DNA of 64,000 nucleotides from NCBI RefSeq assembly GCF_025118155.1, contig NW_026251403.1, positions 62,001 through 126,000 of the forward strand, in the 5' to 3' direction. This document shows, in pieces, positions 26,238-36,215 of this stretch. The position numbers and the translations under genes were made by a program. The stretch's first letter is position 1, and each line of letters starts with the position of its first letter. Source of the stretch: Cokeromyces recurvatus. Its lineage: Eukaryota; Mucoromycota; Mucoromycetes; Mucorales; Mucoraceae. The notes under the pieces were generated by a model. The model was not told the origin of the DNA. It saw nothing but the letters and a program-made list of their open reading frames with translations, and did no database searches.

Positions 26238-27033
26238 ATGATTGCTCGTACGAGTCTAAAAACAATATGGAAGCGAGCAACAGCCGAAAAGAAAATAACG
26301 AACTATTCTTCTGATAATACGAGACAAGCAAAAAGATATTCATCCTCATATACTAAGAATAAAGAAAATAATAAGCAGCAGCAGCAGCAGCAACAGCAAC
26401 AACAACAAGAGGAAGAAAAGAGTGTAAGAAAATCAACGATACAGAAGAAGAATCGTGCACCCGACATACCTTCATTTATGCCAGTGATCAATATTCCAGT
26501 CACAGAACTTGCTCATAATGCATTTTATTCCTTACATCGTCCATTACTTGGCCTTTCAATACCAAAACCTTTTTTGGCCGGTAAAATGATGGGTCAAATA
26601 GAAAAAGAAGACAACGATAATAATAATAATAACAATAATAATTGTGAGTAGTTTTTTTTTTTTTTTGGGTGGGATAGGGGATAAAAAGAGAATTAGAGTT
26701 AATAAAGGAGAGTTGTTGTTGTTGTTGTTTATAGATGATGAAGAAGCTTTTATGCAATACATGACAAGTCTTCGTCCATTTGAACCTCCAGGATTGAATA
26801 CTAGAAATATGTGTGAAGAAAAGAGTTCAACAACGACACTGACAGTTGAAGTGGATCCATCTTATTTCTTGAATCATAATAATAATCATGATGAAATAGC
26901 CGATTATTTAACAGCTATGCAAGAAAAACTAGATCTACTTTATGATGAAAGGATAAGAAGAAAGCCACAGTTGTCGACGAAAAAGAAACTACGACGTTTA
27001 CGAAAACGTAAATGTTTTTTCGAAAAGAATTAA
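26238..27033 (+). CDS. Probable mitochondrial protein, Pet20-like (tentative)
   Basis: Two exons, 26238-26643 and 26735-27033 (phase 1 junction TAT GAT GAA), giving 234 aa. The N-terminus MIARTSLKTIWKRATAEKK is basic and hydroxylated, like a mitochondrial presequence. A poly-Gln tract (CAG/CAA repeats 26376-26408) and a poly-Asn tract (about 26617-26642) flank the best-conserved part, MPVINIPVTELAHNAF followed by YSLHRPLLGL. That segment recalls the fungal Pet20 family (position before FYSxxRPL). The C-terminus is strongly basic. The family call rests on this short motif only. Confidence 0.5.
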
Positions 27034-27937
27034 AAATATCTGTATACATATTCATATAATAATAATAATACCATATAATACGTTTCTTTTCTTTTTTGTA
27101 ATATATTAGATAAACAATATATATTTATATATATATATAGCAAAATAAAATGTATTCCTTTTTATAATAAGACAGTCTATCATTATGTATTATCTTACTA
27201 CTACATTCGATAATTATGCTGCCACCGCTTTATCATAATAATTTTGTATATTTTATCTTTAATAGTCACCATTTTTTTTTTCCTTCTATAGTTCTCAGTT
27301 TGAAAATAAATCATACGATTTTTTTTTATTTCATGATAATTTGTTGGATTGATCTACAGAAATGCATGATGGTTTAACTGGTTTATTAGCAGGTGATTAT
27401 TAGAGTATCGCAAATAGAATTATTTATTACGCAAACATCTGTCTGTCTGTCTATCTAAGAAACAAAAAAAAATTATTATTATGAACTAAGGTATATGTAA
27501 TGTACTCTTTTGTTTGGTATTAGACCATTTTGTGGGGGAGGGGATGGAAGGGAGATATAAATTAGACCCTGAATTGGTTATTCGTTTGTTGGTAATTCTT
27601 CTAGGAAATAGTTTATTAAATTTTAATTAGGGAATGAAGCTAATAAGAAAAAGTATATTTATTTATATGAGTAAAGCCTTCATTATATGGATTCATTTTC
27701 TACAACTTCTTCTTATGGATTATGTGTCAAATATAAACCTTTATTTTTTTTTTACCATATCTTCCTTTATTATCCGCTTTTTTATTATTATGAATCCATA
27801 TTATACAAATACAGGCTTATTTAGATAAAGCAAAAAGACTGTCTAAAAATATATACATGTATGTGTATATCGTATCATATACAACTTTATTTTTATTTTT
27901 TTTTATTTTTCTTTACTTATATATACACATCACATGA
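27034..27937. other. Convergent intergenic region, no gene recognised
   Basis: About 900 bp between convergent stop codons, AT-rich with TA and GTCT repeats (27439-27456) and short chance open frames. Nothing conserved seen. Confidence 0.6.
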
Positions 27938-30135
27938 TTAAAATGCTGAAGATGATTGAAATTGTGGATTCATATTTGTTGTATTATTATTATTATTATT
28001 AAAATTAAAATTTTGTTGTGAAAATGGATTACGTGATACAGTTGACATTGGAGAGGATGACGAAAAGAGGTTCATAGGTTGATTAGGAGTTAAAGGAGGT
28101 GTTACAGGTGAAAAAGGATTATAGCTACTACTAGTCATGCCTGTTGCTTGAGGTAGAATAGGCTTAGCAACAGGTATTTGTTGTTGATTATTATTATTAT
28201 TATTACTAGTGCTGTTGTTGCTGAAATCAATATTAGTGTTGTTTAATTGGATTTGATTGTTGGTATTCACTGCATTCATACTTAATGACCTGAAATAAGA
28301 ATCTCCAATAAGACTAGCCGTGGTAAGAGTACTGCTGGAAGTAGGTCGTTGTGGAGCATGCCCAATTGTAGCAAAAGGAGAATGAAAGTGATTACTATTA
28401 CTGGTAGTAAAATGAGGAGTCGGCTGTGATAAGGCTGTCATATTCAAAAATGGGTTTGTAGAATTAGTAATGGTAGAAGAACGAGTTATTAAAGAGGGTG
28501 TCATCCTAGTTGACTGTTGCTGAATAGGTAAGGTAGAGTGTCTATTAAGTGTAGAGAATGCAGCATCCATGATTGATTGATTATGGTTATTATTATTATT
28601 ATTATTAAAAGGTGTATTCTGTATTTGATAATTTGTCGTCTGTTGTGTAGCTGATAAAGGCATGAATGGTGTTTGAACTAAGGACTGTTGTGGTTGTTGA
28701 GTAGAGGCAGTAGTAGTAGTAGTAGTTTGTTGCTGAGTAACGAGAGTTGGTGCCTTCTCTGCTTGTTTTAGTCCTTTTTTTTTATGATGATTAATTGACA
28801 TTATTATTTTTATATTCGTGATTAATATATATATATATGAATAAACATATACAGATATATATATTTGTATACATTTATGTATTTATATATTTACCGGTCT
28901 TTTTCCCTACATCATTAAGATATTCTTCCAAAGCAGAAGCAAGTGACAGCGGAGCCTATGTATGGATAAAAAAAAAAAGATAGTTTTGTTAGTTTATATT
29001 CTATTTTTGGTCACTTTGTATGGATGTTTCAATGTGAACTTTACATGTTTAATAGAAGGAATATTCATTTCCAAGTCAATCTCCATTCTTTTAGCGTTAT
29101 TTAAATAGTCTATTGTTAGCTCTGTTTGATGTGCAAATGTCTTGTAGATAGTTAATGCGGTAGTTGCATGTGCTTTATTCATTTCAAAATAATGCTCTAT
29201 AGTGATAATAGTAGTACATCATCATCATATGTCGATTCATTTAAATATCCGATATGAAAAAAAAACAAAAACAAAAAAAAAACAAAATAAATTACCTAAA
29301 ATATTAACTACACCTTCATTTACTGCTTGAAACAATGATAATAGATCTTCAATTACCATTCTATATGCAAAAAGAGTTATGGAAGGATCTTTTTCCCCAA
29401 GATAAAACTGATCTACTCATTAAAATACAATCTTTTGTACTCATAATTCGTTACTCTATAATTTACCTTGCATTTTAATACGGATTCCATTTGTCTTTGT
29501 AAGGCAGTTGTGTCTTTTAATAGACCATCCTCTATACGTAAATGTCGAAGTCGACCTTCTTTTTTCGAAGATGTCTCCTTTATATAATCTCTTTTTAAAT
29601 TTCGAAAAGCAATAATACGTTCATCTAAATAAGCTCTATACAAATAGATATTTTGGATATTGGCAGGGACTAAAGATAGAAAGCAATAAGGTTTATTATT
29701 CTATTTCAATATAAAAGTTAGACTTCTTACTTGAAGATTTATTTTTAATTTGACTAGCATCAAGTACAGATGGACGTCTAATAACTGAGTCTACAACTTG
29801 TGTACAATTGCCTTCACGCATTAAATAATGTAAGATAGCGAATACTTTATAAGTAATCTTTAATATTTAGGTGTTAGTTAAACATACAACCTTTAATTTA
29901 CTTATATCATCTTACAATCCATGAACGTTCTTTTAATCTCTTTTCGAGACATACTAGCATACGGTCTATACTTTCTGGATTATCATATGTCCAATCTCTT
30001 AAAGCTATTACAAATATATATATATAAGTTAACAATATGTCAAATCCATGCTATTATTTAGAACCTACTTATAAGATGTTTAACTTTAGGAGGTCTATAT
30101 TCGAGTCGAGTAGCTTTACGAACTGCAGTTTCCAT
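27938..30135 (-). CDS. YAP1801: AP180/CALM-type clathrin adaptor (ANTH domain)
   Basis: Eight exons, all phase-consistent: 30135-30069, 30004-29916, 29857-29731, 29669-29467, 29407-29296, 29196-29045, 28955-28895 and 28773-27938, giving 548 aa. The ANTH domain fills about residues 5-275: AVRKATRLEYRPPKVKHL (lipid-binding start), VFAILHYLMREGN, YLYRAYLDERIIAFRNLKRD, then MESVLKCKFYLGEKDPS and IKHAPLSLASALEEYL. The Gln/Asn/Thr-rich tail carries three NPF motifs (STNPFLN, SYNPFSP, SRNPFSQ) that bind EH domains of Pan1/Ede1-type proteins. The family binds PtdIns(4,5)P2 and clathrin and retrieves synaptobrevin-type SNAREs in end endocytosis. The gene sits about 2 kb from clathrin heavy chain. The symbol is by analogy to yeast. 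Confidence 0.93.
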
Positions 30136-30380
30136 AATAAATATTACTACCACAAAAAAAAAAAAAAAAAAAAAAAAAAAAGGAAAGATAAAAATTAAAT
30201 GAAACCTTTTTTTTTTTTTTTTTCTACAGAATATGCAGTCAAAATTAAGCGGAAAAAAAAGATCAACTCATCTAACCAATTATTTTTTTTCTTTTCTCTT
30301 TAAAGAGAGATAATAATTCTTAAAAGAAAAAGTATTTACTGATTTGACAGAGTTTAAAGAGACTAGTAATAACAGCAATA

Positions 30381-30429
<49 letters not shown>

Positions 30430-30567
30430 TAGAAATCATAGATTAATATTATTTGTATAATGTCATATATCATTACTTAACTTTGATTTTCTTTACATTA
30501 AAGCTGTTCATATCAATAGTTACATAATCACATTTCTATTTTTTTTTATTATAAGGTAGCTTTGTTA
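30136..30567. promoter_or_regulatory. AP180 upstream region with long A-runs
   Basis: Contains A-runs at 30154-30181 (18 bp upstream of the AP180 start) and about 30381-30424, plus a T-run near 30207-30223. It ends at the TA dinucleotide that flanks the left transposon. Confidence 0.5.
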
Positions 30568-30670
30568 CAGTCTGGGAAACTAGGTTGGGCCAATAAAAAA
30601 ATTATTGGGTCATTCAAAAATTAAATTGGGATACGGATATAGAATTGGGACAGAATTACAAAAATGGGAC
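30568..30670 (+). repeat. Left terminal inverted repeat of element A
   Basis: Starts CAGTCTGGGAAAC directly after TA. It is the reverse complement of 33909-33992, apart from three mismatches in the outer 62 bases and an inner insert of about 20 bp. Confidence 0.85.
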
Positions 30671-30879
30671 AGAGATGTGATTAAAGAGTAATTTAATTAA
30701 AGTAAAGACCATTGCGCACGTAGTGGGCTGTGAATACATTGTCTTGCCCTGGCCAGTTTTGAGTGTTATTTTGTATGAAAAAAAAAAACCCTCTTGCAAG
30801 AAAAGAGGAAAATGTATAAAAGTAAAGAGAAACAAAATCAGTAAAAGAAATATTTGAACTACTACTACTACTACTATGA

Positions 30880-31028
30880 TTGATTTAACCAATTCACTAG
30901 TTTAACACCAGAAATGATGAGTTCAGGAGGCGGTTCGTTGTGGACGATATAGTCCAATTCGTGGAATATTTGGGCATACTACCGACTAATGAACGGACCA
31001 AATGCAGGAAACTTTGGGACGGCGGAGG

Positions 31029-31087
<59 letters not shown>

Positions 31088-31260
31088 GGGAGCCTGTTCA
31101 GGACGAAGGAAAGAGGGTCAGGGATGGTGTGTGGCATTTGAAAGTGGCTATGCATGTCGAAGCAGATAATAGCATGATCCCAAGTAAGCCTCGAGTCTGA
31201 GTGGAAGACACAACGTTGCGGCTTGCCACTGGGGAGTCAACAAGTTACCGTCGACATATA
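30880..31260 (-). mobile_element. LINE-like retroelement C-terminal fragment inside element A
   Basis: On the minus strand, 31255-31084 reads WDHAIICFDMHSHFQMP and then IPDPLSFVLNRLP. After a 52-nt T-run (31032-31083; A-run in the sense direction), 31010-30895 reads YAQIFHELDYIVHNEPPPEL. This is the same domain order as the LINE fragment at 33224-33795 (HATKCLHMH..LLNHLP..IIQEMDYLIHDKLPPP) but a different subfamily. It has in-frame stops. A (TAG)n-like tract lies at its 3' end (about 30860-30877). Confidence 0.6.
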
Positions 31261-31837
31261 ATTATTTTGGATCAGAAATAATTGTAAGTCATGCTATGCT
31301 AATATTCAAAATAAAGACTGAGTCTGACTTTAACCGAGAAAAATGCTCTAAAAGTATAATTCAGACAGATCGACAGCTTTGTCACTTTAGAGCGTTTTCC
31401 ATAAATGGTAGAGTTTGCTGAAATTTGATACTTTATTAGTATGTGTATATTCAAATCAAACATATGATCTGTCAGAAATATTTGCAACAACATGCTCCAG
31501 AGCATTTTACCAGTCGACTGTAAAGTAGAGTAGTCCTTTTTATCTCCCTCAAATCTGTGGTGGTGTCTTAAAGTGTTTTATTGTAATAAGAATTGTTTAC
31601 GTAGTAGAACTACCACTACACTACAACGAGAAATAAGTATAGTTCCTGTAATAAGTGACTGTACTCTTAGTGACCGTGAGTTCTAGTTAACATCACTTTG
31701 TTCAAAATTGAATGGTTCAGCATCGTTTTTTATCTTCATTGACTGATGTTTAAGCAAAAAATACATACGATACTTCAGAGAGTTTGGAATCGCAAGAAGG
31801 GATTAGAAGAACAAAGTGAGACTTATAAAATGAAATA

Positions 31838-33157
31838 TTGGTATGCTCTCCTGACTTAACTCGCTTTATGAAACCTTATTTAGATAAACAAAAGTGCAGC
31901 GATTGTGGCAAAAATAGTAATAACTATATATTGCTTCTAATGATGATGACTCACAATTTAAAATACACAGCTTCCAAGACCTCCGAAATCCGGATAGACA
32001 AAAAAAAAGGTCGAATTCTCAAATGTCATTAAAACCGATGGATTTTCAGCTGATGTGGTTCTATTGCAAAAAATTACAAATAGTACAGATGAATACAGAT
32101 GCATATCTAGCGAAGACGTAGAAATTTTCCAATTGGGAGATGCTATGAAGAATGAAAACTTGGCTGATGCTTCTCTTTGCGGGTTGGATCCCAATCGACA
32201 TCAGGTTTTTGCTGCTGCTTATGGGGAGGGTGATGAATCCCATCAAATCAGATGATGCTCTACTAAAGAGTACTATACCTTAACAGGGTCTATAAGACAC
32301 TCAAAGAGAGAAACAAAAAGAATGTCTCGAGAAAATATAGAGGATATACTTCTCAACATTGCTACAACCAAGACAGCTGTTCTTTCAAACTATTTGCAAT
32401 ACATAACTTATACCCTCTTACATCTAAACAGAATACTAGCATTTAACAATTTTTCAACTGCTGAAAGTCGCTTTCACCTATACCAGGGAATTCAAAAGGC
32501 CAGACAAGAAATGGCCAATGTCACTATTAATGGTGAAAAAAAAATACAATAAGGCCAAAAGAAAGAACACAAAGAAGAAGAGGAAGAAAAGAAAGAAGAG
32601 GAGGGACAGAGAAGCGAGAAAGAAAGACAAAGAAGTCCCCCAGCAGATAAAGTGAGTATACTAGCATCAAAGCAGAGAGACAAACACTATATTCATTAAT
32701 TATTATTTCAGGAATACCAAGAAGCTTTGGAAATCCCAATCCTTCAAATACGACAAGAGTAAATTGCCTGTTATAGCTTTCGGAAATGGCATGTTCGGGA
32801 AAGACAGTGTACATTTGAAGGGTCTCAGGGTAGGAGTGACAGGAGTTCTTTACAAACAACTCAAAATAAGACAGAAATCAGGAAAACTTTTACTTGCTTC
32901 TGTAGATGAGCTCAAGACTTCAAAGGTACAACAAGATTTACCAAAACTGGTCACAGAATAATTTATTAATACTGTAAATATAGACCTGTTATGCATGTCT
33001 TCAAACATGCTTTACTGATGCTTACAGTGTTCAAACTTGCCAAAGTTGCGGAATAATGTGGCAACGCGACGTTAACGTGTCGAAAAATATATTCAAGATC
33101 TCAAGATAAGTGATTGGTGGTCATGGGCGTCCACGGGAGTTCACGAGAGAACAATAG
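31838..33157 (+). pseudogene. Fanzor (TnpB-like RNA-guided nuclease family) pseudogene, copy A
   Basis: Recognised by RuvC and zinc-ribbon motifs in order. NVIKTDGFSADVVLLQK lies at 32017-32067. RuvC-I is CGLDPNRHQVFAAA (Asp codon 32187-32189). Then come a helical stretch FSTAESRFHLYQ, VIAFGNGMFGKDSVHLKG, and VDELKTSK (32902-32925; its Glu is the candidate rearranged RuvC-II residue). Across an intron (32926-32983) follow TCYAC and CQSCGIMWQRDVNVSKN (zinc ribbon plus RuvC-III Asp, 33068-33070). Defects are TGA at 32253-32255, an extra A in the run 32536-32544, and TAA at 33107-33109 just before GGHGRP. The N-terminal zinc knuckles seen in copy B are not visible here. Intact relatives are RNA-guided DNA endonucleases carried by eukaryotic transposons. 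Confidence 0.85.
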
Positions 33158-33223
33158 GTCTTGTTTTTTTTATATCGCCGTCTCGTACATGGTTTCTCTT
33201 ATTAAAGAGATTTAGATATTTAC
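33158..33223 (+). ncRNA. Candidate Fanzor omega-RNA 3' scaffold, copy A (split by LINE)
   Basis: Directly after the Fanzor stop, a block beginning ATCGCCGT (33174) aligns with the same position in copy B (43110 downward, minus strand). It contains a perfect hairpin TCTCTT-ATTA-AAGAGA (33194-33209), and a weaker one at 33176-33192. The conserved part continues after the LINE as AGGTATGC (33810-33817), giving TTTAGATATTTACAGGTATGC once the LINE and one target copy are ignored. Position and structure fit an omega-RNA. Transcription is not shown. Confidence 0.4.
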
Positions 33224-33809
33224 GATTAAACATTTTTTTTTATTATTTTTATAAATTAAAATTTATAAAGCGACCTATGGTCACATAATATATTTATTAT
33301 ATTGGATTGCCCAGGTCAGTTCAAATTATGTGGAAAAATAGTATCTAAAAACCCTCTTACGGGACAAGAGTTAAAAAGGTAAAGGAAAGGAAGAGGAAGA
33401 TAAGGTGAGAAAGAAAGGGGGGAAATATTGCTAACAGGTTTAAAGAAACAACCCGTTGAGTAATTTCTTGTCTAGGTCAAGAAGTGGAGGGGGTAGTTTA
33501 TCGTGTATTAGGTAATCCATTTCCTGAATAATGGTGCACATAACTGGCCAGCAATAGAGCCAGGCAGAAATATCCTGAGAGTTTTGGTACTTATGCTGAG
33601 GGAGATGATTTAAAAGAAAGGAAATTGATCGTGGCAAGAATAAACGGGTGTGCATATGCAAGCATTTAGTGGCGTGTGACCGACTAAAGTGTACATGAGG
33701 ATGATATGGGCAGGCTTTAGGTATTCCTCCGGGTAACCAACCAAGACGCCATCGAATAGTTCGACTACGCTCACTGTATGTCATGGGTAACCAGAATTTA
33801 GATATTTAC
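33210..33809 (-). mobile_element. 5'-truncated LINE insertion with 14-bp target-site duplication
   Basis: Inserted DNA 33224-33795 is flanked by ATTTAGATATTTAC at 33210-33223 and 33796-33809. The minus strand encodes the C-terminal end of a retroelement ORF (33784-33440) with IRWRLGWLPGG, ACPYHPHVHFSRSHATKCLHMH (Cys/His cluster), SFLLNHLP, and CTIIQEMDYLIHDKLPPP. A shared 3' untranslated part follows. About 330 bp are closely similar to 42640-42976. 5' truncation and long target duplications are the signature of target-primed reverse transcription. The missing 5' part includes the whole RT domain. Confidence 0.85.
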
Positions 33810-33908
33810 AGGTATGCTGTATCTAATTTTTTTTTTTCAATCTGTCTAAACAAATTCTATTTCAACCAATATTTTTTTAACTGTTTTGTTTCTCATTTTC
33901 ATTTGGGT

Positions 33909-33992
33909 GTCCCATTTTCGTATTTCTGTCCCACTTTAATTTTTGGATGACCCAATTATTTTTTTATTGGCCCAACCTAGTTTCCCAGACTG
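33909..33992 (-). repeat. Right terminal inverted repeat of element A
   Basis: Inverted copy of 30568-30670 ending CCCAGACTG, followed by TA. It includes the GGGACAG/GTCCC subterminal motif. Confidence 0.85.
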
Positions 33993-34278
33993 TAATGCAG
34001 GAAAGCACACACATACACACACACTTTAATTCGGCATATTCTTCTTCCCGAATTTAACTTCGTCATCACTTTAATATATCCAATCAAATAATTTTGTAGA
34101 ATTATCACAGTGGCAAAAGTCCCCCCGCAATATATGTAGAATGTCTAAGTTTATTGTTTGTTCATTTTTTTTCTAACCTTTCAAAGAAGGTATAAATTAT
34201 ACATTCAGTTATAAGTGCATTCCTCATGAATTAATTGTCAATTAAAAAAAATAGATAAAGTTCTTATATTAAATTAAC

Positions 34279-34510
34279 ATGTCTTGGAATTCAAAGACTT
34301 GGGCTTGGGTTAAAAAATACTTTTCTGTTGTAAGCTCTCTTCTTTTTTAATTAATGATTTTGAATCAGAAAAAAACGTCGACATGTATATAACTTCTTTT
34401 CATTATTATAATAGAATCCTTTATCTACTGACGGTATGCCAGTTGTTGGCAAATTCCGTACACCTGCTGTAGGGTAAATATAACCTTTTTTTTTCTTACA
34501 TAATGCTTAC

Positions 34511-34541
<31 letters not shown>

Positions 34542-34726
34542 GTATACAGTTCTCGCCCTGAAAAATACACATATCCTAAATCATCAGCTTCAAATTTGAG
34601 TAACAACTATTATTTCCAAAGAGATACTCGTAGAAATTATCCTAGATTAGCTGTCTATACTCAACAAGATGTTGCTCTTTTACTTGAAGGTGCACCTGTT
34701 AAGCCCGAGTAAATATCGAAACATTG

Positions 34727-34764
<38 letters not shown>

Positions 34765-35076
34765 CTTGTTAAAAAAAAAAATTAATTCATATTTGGATAG
34801 ACTTTCCGCTGAAACAGCAGTTAAACAAACAACTACTACTACAGTCGAGACTAAACCTCTTAACGAAATTTTAAATTCTCAAATACTTTATACAACAGAA
34901 AAGCTTGCACCTGCTCCTAGATTTGGCCAACAAGTTAAATGGAAAGTATCAGAAGATTTTATTCCTCCTAATGATGGTAAAATCAAAATATACAAGTATA
35001 AACTATTCGTTTTTGTTTTTTTTCTCATATATTCTTTAAAGGTTCTTACTTCCCTATGAGAGTTTATACTACTTAA
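34279..35076 (+). CDS. Mitochondrial complex I 21-kDa accessory subunit family
   Basis: Five exons: 34279-34329, 34415-34473, 34550-34708, 34801-34976 and 35042-35076, giving 159 aa with every junction in phase. The conserved part SRPEKYTYPKSSASNLSN, followed by NYYFQRDTRRNYPRLAVYTQ, matches the fungal NADH:ubiquinone oxidoreductase 21-kDa subunit family. The C-terminal part APAPRFGQQVKWKVSED, followed by NDGSYFPMRVY, matches its C-terminal domain. Role: supernumerary subunit of respiratory complex I in the inner membrane. The second and third introns are almost pure homopolymer (T-run 34511-34535, A-runs 34725-34761). The gene begins 286 bp after the right end of transposon A. Confidence 0.85.
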
Positions 35077-35118
35077 AAATTCATGAACAGTTAATTTATA
35101 CATGGAAATAAAGAAAGG

Positions 35119-35159
<41 letters not shown>

Positions 35160-35254
35160 ATATAAATAAAATGGCATTTTATTGGTTTTATTAATACAAG
35201 TTCTGTTCTATTAAAATGAAACCCTTGTTACGTACATGTTTTATGATACATTTG

Positions 35255-36045
35255 TTATTTCTTGTAAATCATAGCTTGAATAACACCATGATTTGCAATT
35301 TTAATCGAATTTTTTGTTGATGTAAAAGAAGAAGAAGAAGCAGGAATAAAGGCAAACTGATCTTCCAAGATACGACCAAGATAAATAAATTTGATGCGTT
35401 GATCAGGTTCTAAAGGTATTTTATCACTCTTTTTCAAGTCAGAGACGGTCATGAAAGGTTCTTTTGTTGGAATATGAATCTTGATATCATTTGTAGGTGC
35501 ATTTGTTCGTCTGATGAATATCGTCCAAGGCTCTTCTTCTGAAGTGGTATTATGAATCTCTGTTGTTGTGTTATTCAATTCTGATGATGATATACTTTGA
35601 GTAGGTTGGATTTCTTGAATCCTTTCCTTTTCTTCTTCTTCTTCTGTTGTTACAAAGGCAGGTGGTTCATTATCTTCAGTTACCTCTGCTACAGATTTTT
35701 CTATCTCTTTGTTATCTTCTTCCTGTCCATGTTGTTGTATTTTCACATCCTGATTAATAGGTTGAGTTGAAGTAGATGGTGGCAATAAAGATGAATCAGT
35801 TGACTTTATTGAATTAGCTTTTGTAACAACAATAGGAGGAGCTATACAATAATTATATAATTATACATTTTATTAACAGAGATAATATATAATGACTATT
35901 ACTAACTTGGATGTTGTTGATGTACGTTATTACTATTATTTTCCGTAATGTTTATATTGTTTTCATTATTAGTTTGATTTATTGCATTTCGAGGAATACG
36001 TCCTTCATCTTGATTAATGTCATTTTTTGAATTGCAACAACCCAT
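35255..36045 (-). CDS. Membrane-anchored ubiquitin-like protein (MGCC N-terminus)
   Basis: Two exons, 36045-35907 and 35841-35255, giving 241 aa. The N-terminus MGCCNSK is a strong dual acylation signal (Gly2 myristoylation, Cys3/Cys4 palmitoylation). A long acidic, low-complexity linker leads to a C-terminal ubiquitin-like fold: IKIHIPTKEPFMTVSDLKK, LEPDQRIKFIYLGRILEDQ and IKIANHGVIQAMIYKK. There is no C-terminal Gly-Gly, so it is not expected to be conjugated. It resembles membrane-anchored UBL and DSC3-type UBL proteins; the exact family is uncertain. A 66-nt A-run lies 48 bp upstream. Confidence 0.75.
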
Positions 36046-36092
36046 TTTTCTTTATCGGTAATATAGCGAATAATAATAATAATAACAATGAG

Positions 36093-36158
<66 letters not shown>
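36093..36158. repeat. 66-nt uninterrupted A-run
   Basis: The longest homopolymer in the window. It lies between the 3' end of the endopolyphosphatase gene and the start of the UBL gene; in the sense direction of the UBL gene it is a T-run. Confidence 0.95.
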
Positions 36159-36161
<3 letters not shown>

Positions 36162-36215
36162 AGACAATAATATTAATAATTTTTTATATATTTGTATATT
36201 AAGTAATATATTCAA

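Larger units (their letters stand above)
30568..33992 (+). mobile_element. Fanzor-bearing TIR transposon A (3425 bp, TA target duplication)
   Basis: Both ends begin CAGTCTGGGAAACTAGG, face inward, and are flanked by TA (30566-30567 and 33993-33994). The terminal inverted repeats (30568-30670 and 33909-33992) agree at all but about three of the first 62 bases. They then share a GGGACAGAA..GGGAC motif, with an extra copy-like insert of about 20 bp on the left. CAGT ends with a TA duplication are typical of Tc1/mariner-type elements. Inside, no DDE transposase is recognisable. The element carries a Fanzor pseudogene, a candidate omega-RNA region and two LINE fragments. It is probably non-autonomous and old. 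Confidence 0.8.

Noticed and set aside
30655..30892. Minus-strand frame next to the left TIR as a transposase start
   Set aside because: Hydrophobic low-complexity translation with no DDE, HTH or SPDLN-like motif.
33440..33784. The 114-codon minus frame as an independent gene
   Set aside because: It is the truncated C-terminus of a LINE inside a duplicated target site, not a cellular gene.
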